A stretch of DNA of 64,000 bases from Spirochaetaceae bacterium. GTDB lineage: Bacteria; Spirochaetota; Leptospiria; Leptospirales; Leptonemataceae. Under the pieces are notes generated by a model that did no database searches, had not been told where the DNA came from, and saw only the letters and a program-made list of their open reading frames with translations. A program made the position numbers and the translations under genes. Where the stretch lies: positions 1 through 64,000 of the forward strand of contig PBUB01000030.1 of the NCBI GenBank assembly GCA_002729885.1, written 5' to 3'. Shown in pieces: positions 42,589-51,841 of this stretch. Every line of letters starts with the position of its first letter. The first letter of the stretch is position 1.

Positions 42589-43617
42589 ATGAGTCAACGT
42601 TACACCAGGAGAAGGCCCGGTTATCCGTCCGGCATTGTAATTTCGGGTTCCGGAGGCTTCCTACCGTCAGATCCAGTGGATAATGACACTCTGATCCAAA
42701 TGCATTCCCTGGACACTACAGCGGAATGGATTGAAAGTCATATTGGAGTGCGCCAACGCCATTTTGCAGCGGCGGATCTGGCCACCAGCGATCTGGGAGC
42801 CAGCGCTGCAAGGAGAGCCCTGGATGATGCGGGCCTGGATGCCAGAGATCTGGACCATATTCTGCTCTGTACCACCACGGGAGACTGGACATCGCCTGCT
42901 GCTGCCAATCGAATTCAGAATTTGATCGGTGCAGATTGTCCGGCGGAGGATAAACAATCCGCCTGCGCAAGCTTTCTTTTTGGTCTGGATCATGGTGCCC
43001 GTCTCATCGCCACCGGTTTAAAGCATGTAATGGTTATTGGAGCAGACATCAAATCCAGGTTTGTAAACCCCGGTGATCGACGTCTGGGGCCCATCTTCGC
43101 AGACGGTGGGGGTGCCATTGTGCTTTCCCGAGGCCAGGGCCCGGCCGGGTTGATGGGCTGCGAACTCTGGTCCGATGGCTCTCGAGCATTGAATCTGTAC
43201 ACTCCGGCCGGAGGAAGTGCTATGCCCGCTTCTGCAGAAACCGTGGCGAAGGGTTTGCATTCGGTTCAAATGACTGTGGATGGACATCAGATTTTTTCCG
43301 ACGCTGTGGAGGCCATGACCGAGCTTTGCCGACTTGTATGCGAAGAAGCCAGACTGCCCCTGGATGAGGTGGATTGCTTCATTCCACACCAGGCAAATCT
43401 AAAGATTATGAAGACCGTAGGTCAAAGATTGGGAATAGCCGAAAGTAAAACCGTGGTTACTATTGATTATACAGGCAATACCACATCGGGTACCCTTCCT
43501 TATGCCCTTGATGTGGCTCGCAGAACAGGAATGGTTTTTCCGGGAGCAAGGGTGCTTCTCACAGCCGCGGGAGCAGGATATTCCGGCGGGGCCGCCCTGT
43601 ATCAGGAGAGTACATAA
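42589..43617 (+). CDS. KASIII-type beta-ketoacyl synthase, copy 2
   Basis: 342-residue FabH-like synthase from ATG 42589 (AAGGT eight bases before); the frame is open to 42466, but the upstream part is not family-like. The FabH pattern WIESHIGVRQRHFA is present. The triad is Cys126 (KQSACASF), His267 (IPHQANLK) and Asn297 (YTGNTTSG). It is clearly different from copy 1, so the two may form a heteromeric pair or act in sequence. The ligase gene follows after 52 bases. Confidence 0.9.
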   Translation: MSQRYTRRRPGYPSGIVISGSGGFLPSDPVDNDTLIQMHSLDTTAEWIESHIGVRQRHFAAADLATSDLGASAARRALDDAGLDARDLDHILLCTTTGDWTSPAAANRIQNLIGADCPAEDKQSACASFLFGLDHGARLIATGLKHVMVIGADIKSRFVNPGDRRLGPIFADGGGAIVLSRGQGPAGLMGCELWSDGSRALNLYTPAGGSAMPASAETVAKGLHSVQMTVDGHQIFSDAVEAMTELCRLVCEEARLPLDEVDCFIPHQANLKIMKTVGQRLGIAESKTVVTIDYTGNTTSGTLPYALDVARRTGMVFPGARVLLTAAGAGYSGGAALYQEST

Positions 43618-43669
43618 TGGACTCTCAGAAACCGTGGACGGTCCTTCAAAATCAGGCACCGGAGGAAAT

Positions 43670-45223
43670 ATGTATCATTCTCTAATCGAGGTTCTGGAAT
43701 ATCGTGCTCGGTTTAGTCCGGACCGGATGGCGCTTCAAGGTGGGGCAGAAGCCACCTACGGGGAACTAAAGGCACTGTCCGTTCGCATGGCCGGCCAGCT
43801 TAGAAGCATGGGGTTCGAGCCGGGAGATCGGGTGGGACTTCTGGCATTCAACGATGCAGCTGCCATTCAACTACTGCTGGGCAGTGCCTACGCAGGCGTC
43901 ATCCCGGTAATACTGAACTGGAGGTTATCCAGGGAAGAAACGGATTTCATCCTGGAGGATGCGAATTGCAATACTGTCTTCGTTGGAAAAGACTTCCTTC
44001 CCCTGGTAGCAGATTCCGGCCGCCGGGTAGAGGAAATGCCAGTTGGTTTCTGGTCCTCTGAATCAACGGAAAGCTCGATTCAGGATGCCTGGGAATTGCC
44101 CGGGAGGGATCAGACATTTCTACAGCTCTACACTTCCGGAACTACCAGTCGGCCCAAAGGGGTGCCCATGAGCCATGCCAATGTTATGGCTTTGCTGGAG
44201 CAATTACGTCTGGAGGTGCCTTCCTTTGGATTCGGGTCGGTTAACCTGGTCTGTGCACCGTTCTTTCATATTGCCGGTATTGGTATACTATCTCTGGGCA
44301 TTCTGGGTGGCGCCACAAATGTCATTGTTCCCCGCTTTGAGCCCGGAGCTGTGATTGATGCAATTCAGACCCATCGTATAAGCCATGGACTGATGGTGCC
44401 TGCCATGCAGCAGGCTGTCATCAACCATCCAGATGCAGAAAAAGCCGATTTCTCATCATTGAAGCATCTAGTGTACGGAGCATCGCCCATCTCTCGACCA
44501 TTGCTGGAAGCGGCCCATGCACGCTTCCAATGCGATTATACCCAGGCTTACGGTCTGACCGAAACCACCGGCGTTGCAACGATTCTATCCGTCCAGGATC
44601 ATCTGGATATTCTGGGAAAGGAATCTGCCTCCACAATTGCACAGGGAAAGAGTCCGAAATCGGATAAAAGTTCCTCTGCCGGAAAGGCTGCTGCAGGAAT
44701 CGAAATACAGATTCGCAGCGAAGGCAAAATCTGCGAGGCCGGGCAAACCGGTGAGGTCTTTATTCGAGGAGCAACGGTGGTCGACTCATACTGGAACCGT
44801 CCGGATGAAAACCGAGAGAGCTTTGATAATGGTTGGTTTGCTTCCGGGGACATTGGATACCTGGACGATGAGGGATATCTATTTCTAATGGATCGAAAGA
44901 ATGATCTCATCATTTCCAAGGGAGAAAAAATCTATCCAATCGAGGTAGAACGATTCCTGGCAGAGCATCCAGATATCAACGACGTATCGGTGGTTGGAAT
45001 TCCGGATGATGAATATGGAGAAGCGGTGTGCGCATTTATTGTCGCGAATCGAAAATTCGATGTCCAGGAACTACGCGTGTGGCAACCGGATGGGCTGGCT
45101 CAGTACAAGCGGCCCAGAAGACTGGAGCATATTGATGTCCTCCCCAGAAATCCGTCCGGCAAGGTTCTTCGCAGGCAGTTAAGGGAACCTTTCTGGGCCG
45201 GCGAAGGCCGCTCGATTCACTAG
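43670..45223 (+). CDS. AMP-dependent acyl-CoA ligase/synthetase
   Basis: ANL-superfamily adenylating enzyme that activates a carboxylic acid (fatty or hydroxy acid) as acyl-AMP and usually acyl-CoA. Motifs: LYTSGTTSRPKG (about residue 153), QAYGLTETTGV (about 292), SGDIGYLDDEGY (about 392), KGEKIYPIEVE hinge, and the catalytic lysine in NPSGKVLRRQL (about 497). I start at ATG 43670 because a GGAGG precedes it and homology begins there; the frame is open to 43463, overlapping the KASIII gene. 517 residues. Last gene of the + side of the cluster. Confidence 0.93.
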   Translation: MYHSLIEVLEYRARFSPDRMALQGGAEATYGELKALSVRMAGQLRSMGFEPGDRVGLLAFNDAAAIQLLLGSAYAGVIPVILNWRLSREETDFILEDANCNTVFVGKDFLPLVADSGRRVEEMPVGFWSSESTESSIQDAWELPGRDQTFLQLYTSGTTSRPKGVPMSHANVMALLEQLRLEVPSFGFGSVNLVCAPFFHIAGIGILSLGILGGATNVIVPRFEPGAVIDAIQTHRISHGLMVPAMQQAVINHPDAEKADFSSLKHLVYGASPISRPLLEAAHARFQCDYTQAYGLTETTGVATILSVQDHLDILGKESASTIAQGKSPKSDKSSSAGKAAAGIEIQIRSEGKICEAGQTGEVFIRGATVVDSYWNRPDENRESFDNGWFASGDIGYLDDEGYLFLMDRKNDLIISKGEKIYPIEVERFLAEHPDINDVSVVGIPDDEYGEAVCAFIVANRKFDVQELRVWQPDGLAQYKRPRRLEHIDVLPRNPSGKVLRRQLREPFWAGEGRSIH

Positions 45224-45263
45224 GCTCTTCCATTCACGGAAAGGCCAATATTAGAAGGAGGCA

Positions 45264-46415
45264 TTAATTCTCTTCCAGAAGGCGCACTACCTCTCTGGCT
45301 ACATCCGGAAAGCACATACTTTTCAGATGGTAGGAATCAATTAAATCCAGACAGGGAAATCCCTGAATCTGCATGGGATCCAGAATATGAAAGCTTGCGC
45401 CTGGATGTTCTCTTTCCAGAGAACCGGTAAACTCAATGAGATTTGCTCTATGGCGGTCAAATAGATCTGCATCCTTCATCGCCTGGCGCAGTCCAGGAGT
45501 GGAAGGTGGCCAGTAGAGGATGACTTTCTTTTGATTTCTGGCCAGCATTCGAAGCGTTCTCTTAAAAAAAATCATCTGGGATCTGGCCAGGCTTAAATAC
45601 TGAATGTGCATTCGGCTGGTGATTCTTTCGTGGGAGGCCAGATCCTCGGGATCAGGGTCTGGCTGAAAATATGTTGGTCGACCTCCGCGATATTCTTTAA
45701 GGGTTTCCCTGGATTCCTGTATCAGTTGCTGCTTGATTTCCCATTGATGGAGGGCCTTCATTTCGCCGGAACCGGTGGGCACCAGGGCTACCTTGCGATT
45801 CTCAATAATGTTTCCCGGGTTGAGCGGATACTTGCTCAGCGAGATGTACTGTTTTACGAAGAATGTTTCTGCCTCATCCACACTGAATCCGCTTCCTTCA
45901 GCATCCCAGATATCTACAGGTCGGGAATCGTCCAGATCCAGGTTTTCCAGGATGAATTGAGCATCATAGGAATAGGCGAGGGAAACCTTTGTATTGGTTT
46001 TGTTTAGAATTGTGGGATCGAACTCCAGGAAAACAAAATCTACACGGTCCAGCAGTCCTGCTTCCTGAATTCTTTTCAGCCAGTAGAAATAGTAGGATGG
46101 AGTAGCCGCCGGTGCGGCGAAATTGTAGGTGTAATGTTTGCCTGTTAATCGATCGATTTCCGTATTGTTAAACTCCATGATTCGCGAGGTTCCGAACAGA
46201 AGCCCTGGCTTCAGGCCCTCCGCTTCCCGATCCGCAGCCTCAGCCAGAAATTGGCGAAAAAGCATTTCTTTGAACTGGTAATTTTCGCGTTCGAAGTTGG
46301 TCCATCGAACTGTATACTTTACAATTTCTGGATTCTTGAGAAAACGATCGGCTGTAAAGAGACCCATGATCATCAATAGTGGAATAAACAGTATTCTATA
46401 GCGTATGAAGTCCAT
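45264..46415 (-). CDS. DUF1574 / SGNH-like membrane-anchored protein
   Basis: 383 residues: one N-terminal membrane anchor (about 8-24), then a periplasmic domain with SGNH-hydrolase-like marks, LLFGTSRIMEF (Ser of block I, about residue 76) and DSYHLKS near the C-terminus (Asp-x-x-His). It resembles DUF1574, common in Leptospira and usually beside MBOAT genes, analogous to AlgJ/AlgX in alginate acetylation. It likely transfers or removes acyl groups on an exported glycan. It lies 91 bases after the MBOAT gene. Confidence 0.8.
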   Translation of the reverse strand: MDFIRYRILFIPLLMIMGLFTADRFLKNPEIVKYTVRWTNFERENYQFKEMLFRQFLAEAADREAEGLKPGLLFGTSRIMEFNNTEIDRLTGKHYTYNFAAPAATPSYYFYWLKRIQEAGLLDRVDFVFLEFDPTILNKTNTKVSLAYSYDAQFILENLDLDDSRPVDIWDAEGSGFSVDEAETFFVKQYISLSKYPLNPGNIIENRKVALVPTGSGEMKALHQWEIKQQLIQESRETLKEYRGGRPTYFQPDPDPEDLASHERITSRMHIQYLSLARSQMIFFKRTLRMLARNQKKVILYWPPSTPGLRQAMKDADLFDRHRANLIEFTGSLEREHPGASFHILDPMQIQGFPCLDLIDSYHLKSMCFPDVAREVVRLLEEN

Positions 46416-46506
46416 TATCTCACCTTTGTATGTGGCTGGCCCTGATCGGCGTTTACCCTCACCTTTCTAAACCACCGGTCCTTTCCTGAATCTACCAGTA
46501 CCCTAT

Positions 46507-47961
46507 TTAAAACTTAAAGTAGAAAAAATCCTCTGAACCCGGCGCGAAAGAGCCCAGCAGGGCAGCCACGATGAAGCCCAGAACGAATAAGGCCGGATAA
46601 TAGATCCAGATTCTTTGCTCCTTGATCCTGTAAGGGCGGAACTGAAAAAGATTGAAAACCATGGCAGCCAGAAATGCACTGAAGAACCATCCCGTGTACA
46701 CGGATCGTTCTCCCCGGGCTCCAGAAAACATTCGTTCATACATGGTACCGGCTGTTTCCATATCCGGCGTAATAAACATGACGAAGCCGGCTCCCAGTAT
46801 CAACAATGTGTAGATCGGACCTGTAATAGCCTGGAGACTGCGAAGCCAGGGCCATTTCTCGGACAGAACCGGAACAAGGCCCTGTTTTTGGAATCTTCGA
46901 TACTGAATTTCCAGGGCAATGAAGCAGCCATGATACACCCCCAGAAGCAGATAGTTATAGGAGGCCCCATGCCAGAGACCTACCATGGCCCAGGTCAGAA
47001 TTACATTGAACTGAGTGCGAAGGAAAGACACCGATTGTCCACCCATGGCAATGTAAACATAGTCGCGAAGCCAGGAAGTAAGTGTACGGTGCCAGTTGTT
47101 CCAGAGAGCGCGAACGGAACGGCTGAAATAGGGAGCAAAGAAGTTTTCAGGAAGTTCAATGCCCAGTAGCTTTCCCTGTCCCCGGGCCAGGTCCGTATAG
47201 CCAGAGAAATCGCAATACAACTGGGCTCCAAAGGCAAAACAGCCGGCCACCAGTGTGAACCAGTCAAAGCGTTCCGGCTGACCGAAAATAAGAGCTGTAT
47301 GAGGTACCAGGTTGTCGGCAATCAGGATCTTTTTAACTACTCCCTGAATTATTAGATAGATTCCAGAAATTAGTTTTTGATGGTCCGGCTTGATGGAGTA
47401 AGGATCCTCAATCTGGTGAAAAAACTCGCTGTGTCGCACGATGGGGCCGGCTACCAGCTGAGGAAAGAACGTAATGAATGTCAGATATTGCAGAAGACTG
47501 TGTCGACCGGAGATTTCGCCCCGGTAGGTGTCCACTGCGTAAGCGATTAACTGAAAGGTATAGAAGCTAATCGCCAGCGGTAGTATGATTCCCTTGACCG
47601 AGAATTCGGAGATCAGCAATTCGTTGAAAGCTTCCCTTTGAAACAGAGCAATACCGGTGATGTCCTGCAGTATTTGAAGGAAGAAGTAAAAATACTTGAA
47701 GAAGAACAGATTGCCCGCATCCAGAGTTACGAGAGCGATAAGCCAGCCCTTTTTCGCCGGTGATTTCCGAATCTGAACAACAAGAAAGTAGTTTAGAAGT
47801 ACAATGGAAAGAAAGTGCACGGCGAAGGGTGGAGACCAGAAGCCGTAGAAAAATATGGAAGAGAGGACGACGAGATAGAGTTTAGCGGATCCGCGGACAC
47901 TCCAGTATATTACATAGATAAATACAAAGAAAATTAGAAATATTGCTGTGTTGAATAGCAT
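46507..47961 (-). CDS. MBOAT family O-acyltransferase (AlgI-like)
   Basis: Multi-pass membrane acyltransferase, 484 residues with about ten membrane segments. AlgI-like features are PLAISFYTFQLIAYAVD near the first third, FPQLVAGPIVRH, the PENFFAPYFSRSVRALWNNWHRTLTSWLRDY block, and the catalytic histidine in GLWHGASYNYLLLG. It passes an acyl group across the membrane for O-acylation of an envelope glycan. It starts 14 bases after the purC stop and is followed by its likely periplasmic partner (DUF1574). Confidence 0.93.
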   Translation of the reverse strand: MLFNTAIFLIFFVFIYVIYWSVRGSAKLYLVVLSSIFFYGFWSPPFAVHFLSIVLLNYFLVVQIRKSPAKKGWLIALVTLDAGNLFFFKYFYFFLQILQDITGIALFQREAFNELLISEFSVKGIILPLAISFYTFQLIAYAVDTYRGEISGRHSLLQYLTFITFFPQLVAGPIVRHSEFFHQIEDPYSIKPDHQKLISGIYLIIQGVVKKILIADNLVPHTALIFGQPERFDWFTLVAGCFAFGAQLYCDFSGYTDLARGQGKLLGIELPENFFAPYFSRSVRALWNNWHRTLTSWLRDYVYIAMGGQSVSFLRTQFNVILTWAMVGLWHGASYNYLLLGVYHGCFIALEIQYRRFQKQGLVPVLSEKWPWLRSLQAITGPIYTLLILGAGFVMFITPDMETAGTMYERMFSGARGERSVYTGWFFSAFLAAMVFNLFQFRPYRIKEQRIWIYYPALFVLGFIVAALLGSFAPGSEDFFYFKF

Positions 47962-47975
47962 GCGGCAATCCAGAC

Positions 47976-48893
47976 CTACACAGAATCCAGAGCCGCATCA
48001 ATCCTTTTTTTAATCTCTTCGTATAGGCTAACCGTGTTCAGAATCACAGGCTTCGGGAGCTTCGGGGCCGGAGGAGTCTTATCCCATCCCAGTTCTTCAA
48101 CGTAATCTCGAATGTATTGCTTATCAAATCCGGCCTGGTTTTTTCCTGGCTCATATTTGGAGGCATCCCAGTATCTACTGGAATCCGGAGTCAGCATTTC
48201 GTCTATCAGATAGATTTCATCGTTAAGCAGTCCAAACTCGAACTTTGTATCGCATAGAAGAATATCTCGGGTAGCCATTAACTCCGATGCCGCTTTGAAA
48301 ATCGAGATGGATATCTCCTTGAGTCGATGAGCCAGTTCTCCCAGTTTCTTTTCCATTACCTCGAATCCAACGTTTTCATCGTGATCGCCTACTTCGGCTT
48401 TTGTGGCAGGAGTGAAGATTGGCTCCGGTAATCGATCCCCAAGTCTGAGTCCAGCAGGCAGTTCGATGCCACAAATCGCTCCGTTTTTTTGATAATCCTT
48501 CCATCCGGAGCCGGCAATGTATCCCCGCACCACGCATTCAAAGTCGATTCGCTGTGTCTTTTTGACCAGGGAGCTGCGGCCTTCAAGGTCAGGCATTGTA
48601 TTGAAAGGGGATGGAAAATCACTCCTTGAGGCGCTGATCCAGTGATCTTTGAATCCCAGCTCTTCCTGTAGTCCGGACTTTCGCAGCCATTGAAACCATT
48701 TGCTGGATACCTGATTCAGAATAATGCCTTTTCCGGGAATGGTGTCCGGAAACACCACATCGAATGCGGATAATCGGTCCGTAGAAACCAGAAGAATATT
48801 CTGCCCCAGGTCATATAGATCTCGTACTTTTCCTCGGTAGCTCGGTTCCTGCGATTCCATGGGACATTCCGGACAGGCTCCGGTTCCGATCAA
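47976..48893 (-). CDS. purC: SAICAR synthase
   Basis: ATP-dependent ligase joining aspartate to CAIR in purine synthesis. GKVRDLYDLG, LVSTDRLSAFDVVFPDTIPGKG, RIDFECVVRGYIAGSGWKDY and LCDTKFEFGL with DEMLTPDSSRYW are all typical. The 305-residue protein is the longer form also seen in yeast. ATG 48893 is used; an internal ATG 33 bases on would remove a Cys-containing N-terminus (MIGTGACPECP). It is not linked to purS/purQ 11 kb away. Confidence 0.96.
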   Translation of the reverse strand: MIGTGACPECPMESQEPSYRGKVRDLYDLGQNILLVSTDRLSAFDVVFPDTIPGKGIILNQVSSKWFQWLRKSGLQEELGFKDHWISASRSDFPSPFNTMPDLEGRSSLVKKTQRIDFECVVRGYIAGSGWKDYQKNGAICGIELPAGLRLGDRLPEPIFTPATKAEVGDHDENVGFEVMEKKLGELAHRLKEISISIFKAASELMATRDILLCDTKFEFGLLNDEIYLIDEMLTPDSSRYWDASKYEPGKNQAGFDKQYIRDYVEELGWDKTPPAPKLPKPVILNTVSLYEEIKKRIDAALDSV

Positions 48894-48969
48894 TTCTTTT
48901 GGAGCATCAATATCGAATGAAAGGGAGCTGATTCAAGGCTCTAACTGCTCTTCAGATCTCCCGGAAAGA

Positions 48970-49461
48970 TCAAAGCATTATGGGGCGATCTGTGTTCTGT
49001 TGAGGTTCCAGGAATTGCTTTTCGGTCTTTCTTACCTTTCGAGTCACGGTTTCCGGGCTGATGGGCCTGCCCTTACCGGACATGGTCCCCGGGCATTCCT
49101 TCTTTAGCTGACGAAAGTTGGCTTTGCTTTGAAAGTTAGATGGCCAGAATGGATAGGTACTACACTGCATGGGCCGTACCGGATAAACCGAACATTTATT
49201 ATCTTCGAGAAGAATACAGGCATCCCCGGATCTGTGAACATAGTAACCGGGAATCTTTTCCTGGATGAGCTTTCGCTTTAACCTTGAGAACGCAAATGCG
49301 CTTAATTGGAGATAATCCTTGATGGCCTGGAGATCCTCTTCTGTGAAATACACATCTCCCGGGCCCTTGCAACAGTGGCCACAGGCCGTACATTTAAAAT
49401 CAAAGCTCCCATATTCCAGGGTTTGCTCTACTCGCTCCTGGCTGGTTTTGGGCTCATGCAT
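48970..49461 (-). CDS. YkgJ-type cysteine-cluster protein
   Basis: 163-residue soluble protein with the Zn/Fe-chelating pattern of the YkgJ (UPF0153) family: FKCTACGHCCKGPGDVYFT (CxxCxxCC), then CSVYPVRPMQCSTYPFWP near the middle. It probably binds a metal or Fe-S cluster; function unknown. It is followed by purC after 76 bases on the same strand. Confidence 0.88.
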   Translation of the reverse strand: MHEPKTSQERVEQTLEYGSFDFKCTACGHCCKGPGDVYFTEEDLQAIKDYLQLSAFAFSRLKRKLIQEKIPGYYVHRSGDACILLEDNKCSVYPVRPMQCSTYPFWPSNFQSKANFRQLKKECPGTMSGKGRPISPETVTRKVRKTEKQFLEPQQNTDRPIML

Positions 49462-49896
49462 GATGTCAGTGGTAAAGCGGAGCTATCAGTGTCAAGTTCT
49501 GAGAGTTCTCAGACGCCTCTTCGCAAAGCGGCAGATGCACCGGTCATAACCAGAGGGGCGGCTCCCGTTTTGGGGATGCAGAGCCGAGCGGCGGCGCCCG
49601 TTATCGGTTTGCAGGCCCGAGCTGGATTTTCGTTCCAGCTATTGAGATAAGTAATGTGACCCGATTGGGACCCGGCAAGAATCCTGGATGCAGTTCTCCG
49701 AATCCGCTCCAATGAAGCCGGGCCACAAAGCTCCATGGAATTAGCTGCCAGCTTGAAAGCTTTATGTCACCTCCGAAAAGACGCTTATGTCGCCTTAAGC
49801 ACCAGTTTTAAAAAAAATCCCGTTTAGCCGTTCGGTGCCTCCTGGATCCATCAAATTCACTTATGGAAGAGGGCAAAATTTACGAATCAAAGAACG
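49462..49896. other. Intergenic region with a short degenerate repeat, upstream of fliK
   Basis: 435 bases without a convincing gene. Two 30-base near-copies lie at 49558-49587 and 49591-49620 (period 33), with a weaker third copy just before. A + frame through them (from ATG 49456, 64 codons) reads as 11-residue units such as APVLGMQSRAA, but has no ribosome site. Near 49809 TAAA, then 14 bases, then GCCG resembles a sigma-28 promoter weakly; its distance to the fliK ATG is about 65 bases. Confidence 0.5.
49558..49620. repeat. Two-copy 33-base imperfect tandem repeat
   Basis: Copies at 49558-49587 and 49591-49620 share GCGGC-CCCGTT...TGCAG-CCGA with several substitutions. Lies between the YkgJ-like gene and fliK. 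Divergence between copies suggests an old duplication. Confidence 0.6.
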
Positions 49897-51729
49897 ATGC
49901 AAAGTGCAATGCTTCCATTAATCACCGGTCAGAAAAGTCCGGAAGGAACCACCACTTCCAGGGGAAATCCAGAAGCCCCGCAGGGCCTGAGCTTTGTCAG
50001 TCTACTGGGTGCTTCCGATCCTGAAGGCAGAGGTATCTCCGGGGCCAGGAGTTTTCCCGGTGAGTTCAATCCTGCCAGAGACTCGTTTAATCCGGTGGCT
50101 CTTGCTCCGGTGACTCCCACCGAGGCAGATCCGGCTAATCAGCCTGCAAGCCAGTTTCAGTTCAGCATTCCTCCGCAGACGGAGAAGGTCCGAGATTCCC
50201 AGAGCTACTTTTATGCCGCAAACATGGACGGAGCCGACGGATCCCAGCGGGAATCCAGCGACATCAGAAATAATAACGATACAGAAAGCTACGTTTCCGA
50301 GCAGCGAAACCACCTGGAAGAAAGCCAGAACCGTGCTCAGGAGCTAAGAGATAGCGACGCCAGGCAACAGAAGAAAGAGGCCGCCCGAGATCGAGAAGCT
50401 GCAGCCAGGGAAAAGGAAGAGAAAAGCCGGGCCCTGGATGAGCGTGCTCGGGATCAGGAAAAGCGAACCGAAGAAAAACAGGCCTCAGACAAAGAGAAGG
50501 CTCAGGAAAAGGCTGAAAAGCTACAGAGCGCCCGGGACAGCCGTCAGGAAAAAAGCAAGACCACTGAAGAATCAAAGTCAGACGATAAGTCAAAAGAAGC
50601 CGGCACCATCGCAGGAATTAGCGGTAACTTCAACCAGCAGACTCGTAAGTCAGCGGATGTGCAGGAGTCTGCACTGGTAGATGCCATCATGAAGAAGGCC
50701 CTGAAGGATTCCCAGGGAAGTGAGAAAGCTCAGGAGTCTGGATCAGATAAATCCGGCAGCGGGCTGTGGGATAAACTTAGCTCACTGGATCGACCGGAAA
50801 TTAAAGATCTAAGAGAGAAGATCCAGGCGCATCCAGAATTCGAAAAAGCCATGAAGGCCCTGAAGGATGGAAAGGATCTGGAAAGTGTTGTCCAGCGAAT
50901 CGCCGATGAGCTGGACAGTAAAGATATCAAGAATCTTAAAGAACTGGTTCAGGCCAGCAATCGCCCCGGGGCCGATGTAAATGTGGCCGGAAATACCCTG
51001 GGCGGACGTCAGGTGCCTGACAATAAATGGACCGTAGAAGGTCCCACGCTTTCTTCCGAGATGCGAGTTCGCACAGATGAAAAGGCTTCTACCAGCGGTA
51101 AAGGCGGAGATCAGCAGAATCAGCAGCAATCTCGATCCGACGGACAGAGCTTGAATTTTAGAATGGATTCTGTGGCTGCAGCCAATGCGAAAGCCAGTGC
51201 ATCCACCGATGCGAAAGAGCAATTGCCTTTCGATCGCAAGCAATTCCAGCAAATGGTTGAGCAGGCCCGGGTTCGCATGGGTTCCGATGGTAGATCCACA
51301 GCACAGATCCGCATGAATCCAGAGCATCTGGGTCGTATGCATCTGGATCTGGTAATGAAGGACAATGTGATTACCGGAAAGCTCCTGGTGGAAAACCAGC
51401 AGGCTTTCAAAATGATCAAGGAAGACATTGAGAACCTGCGCCAGGAACTGGCCCGACATGGCATTCAGCTGGATAATCTAAGCATCAAGACAAGAGAATC
51501 CCTGCAAAGCCAGATGCAGCAGGACAATCGGCAATCTATGAACTTCCAGGGACAGAATCTGGAAAACGGAAATAGTCAGCAACGAGAAGGAAACTCACCT
51601 TCAGAAAAAATGGAAAATACCGAGAAGTACGATAATGACGGACCTTCCTGGGAAGAACGCTCCATCTCCGATGTAAGCGAAAGTCTTCTGATGGCAGGTG
51701 GAGCCGGCAGAATCGATCTGAGTGTGTGA
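49897..51729 (+). CDS. fliK: Flagellar hook-length control protein
   Basis: 610 residues. A long N-terminal region of low complexity, with a charged Lys/Glu/Arg/Gln-rich stretch (about 125-235) likely forming a long helix or disordered ruler, precedes the conserved C-terminal hook-length domain. The domain is recognised by TAQIRMNPEHLGRMHLDLVMKDNVITGKLLVENQ (about 468-505) and LRQELARHGIQLDNLSI. FliK measures the hook and switches export to filament proteins. First gene of fliK-flgD-flgE. ATG 49897 or the in-frame ATG 49909; no clear ribosome site. Confidence 0.92.
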   Translation: MQSAMLPLITGQKSPEGTTTSRGNPEAPQGLSFVSLLGASDPEGRGISGARSFPGEFNPARDSFNPVALAPVTPTEADPANQPASQFQFSIPPQTEKVRDSQSYFYAANMDGADGSQRESSDIRNNNDTESYVSEQRNHLEESQNRAQELRDSDARQQKKEAARDREAAAREKEEKSRALDERARDQEKRTEEKQASDKEKAQEKAEKLQSARDSRQEKSKTTEESKSDDKSKEAGTIAGISGNFNQQTRKSADVQESALVDAIMKKALKDSQGSEKAQESGSDKSGSGLWDKLSSLDRPEIKDLREKIQAHPEFEKAMKALKDGKDLESVVQRIADELDSKDIKNLKELVQASNRPGADVNVAGNTLGGRQVPDNKWTVEGPTLSSEMRVRTDEKASTSGKGGDQQNQQQSRSDGQSLNFRMDSVAAANAKASASTDAKEQLPFDRKQFQQMVEQARVRMGSDGRSTAQIRMNPEHLGRMHLDLVMKDNVITGKLLVENQQAFKMIKEDIENLRQELARHGIQLDNLSIKTRESLQSQMQQDNRQSMNFQGQNLENGNSQQREGNSPSEKMENTEKYDNDGPSWEERSISDVSESLLMAGGAGRIDLSV

Positions 51730-51841
51730 CAGTGAATTTGAAGCACCGTCAGTGTTTTATAAGCGAGACTGCGGCCTTAGAACGAATGGCAAACATAGAG
51801 AGATAGATTCGAGTTAGCGAAAGAATTGAAATATAAACGAT

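Noticed and set aside
49306-49650. A 114-codon + frame running into the fliK upstream repeat
   Set aside because: Its first half is antisense to the YkgJ-like gene, and the repeat part has no ribosome site; kept only as a repeat.
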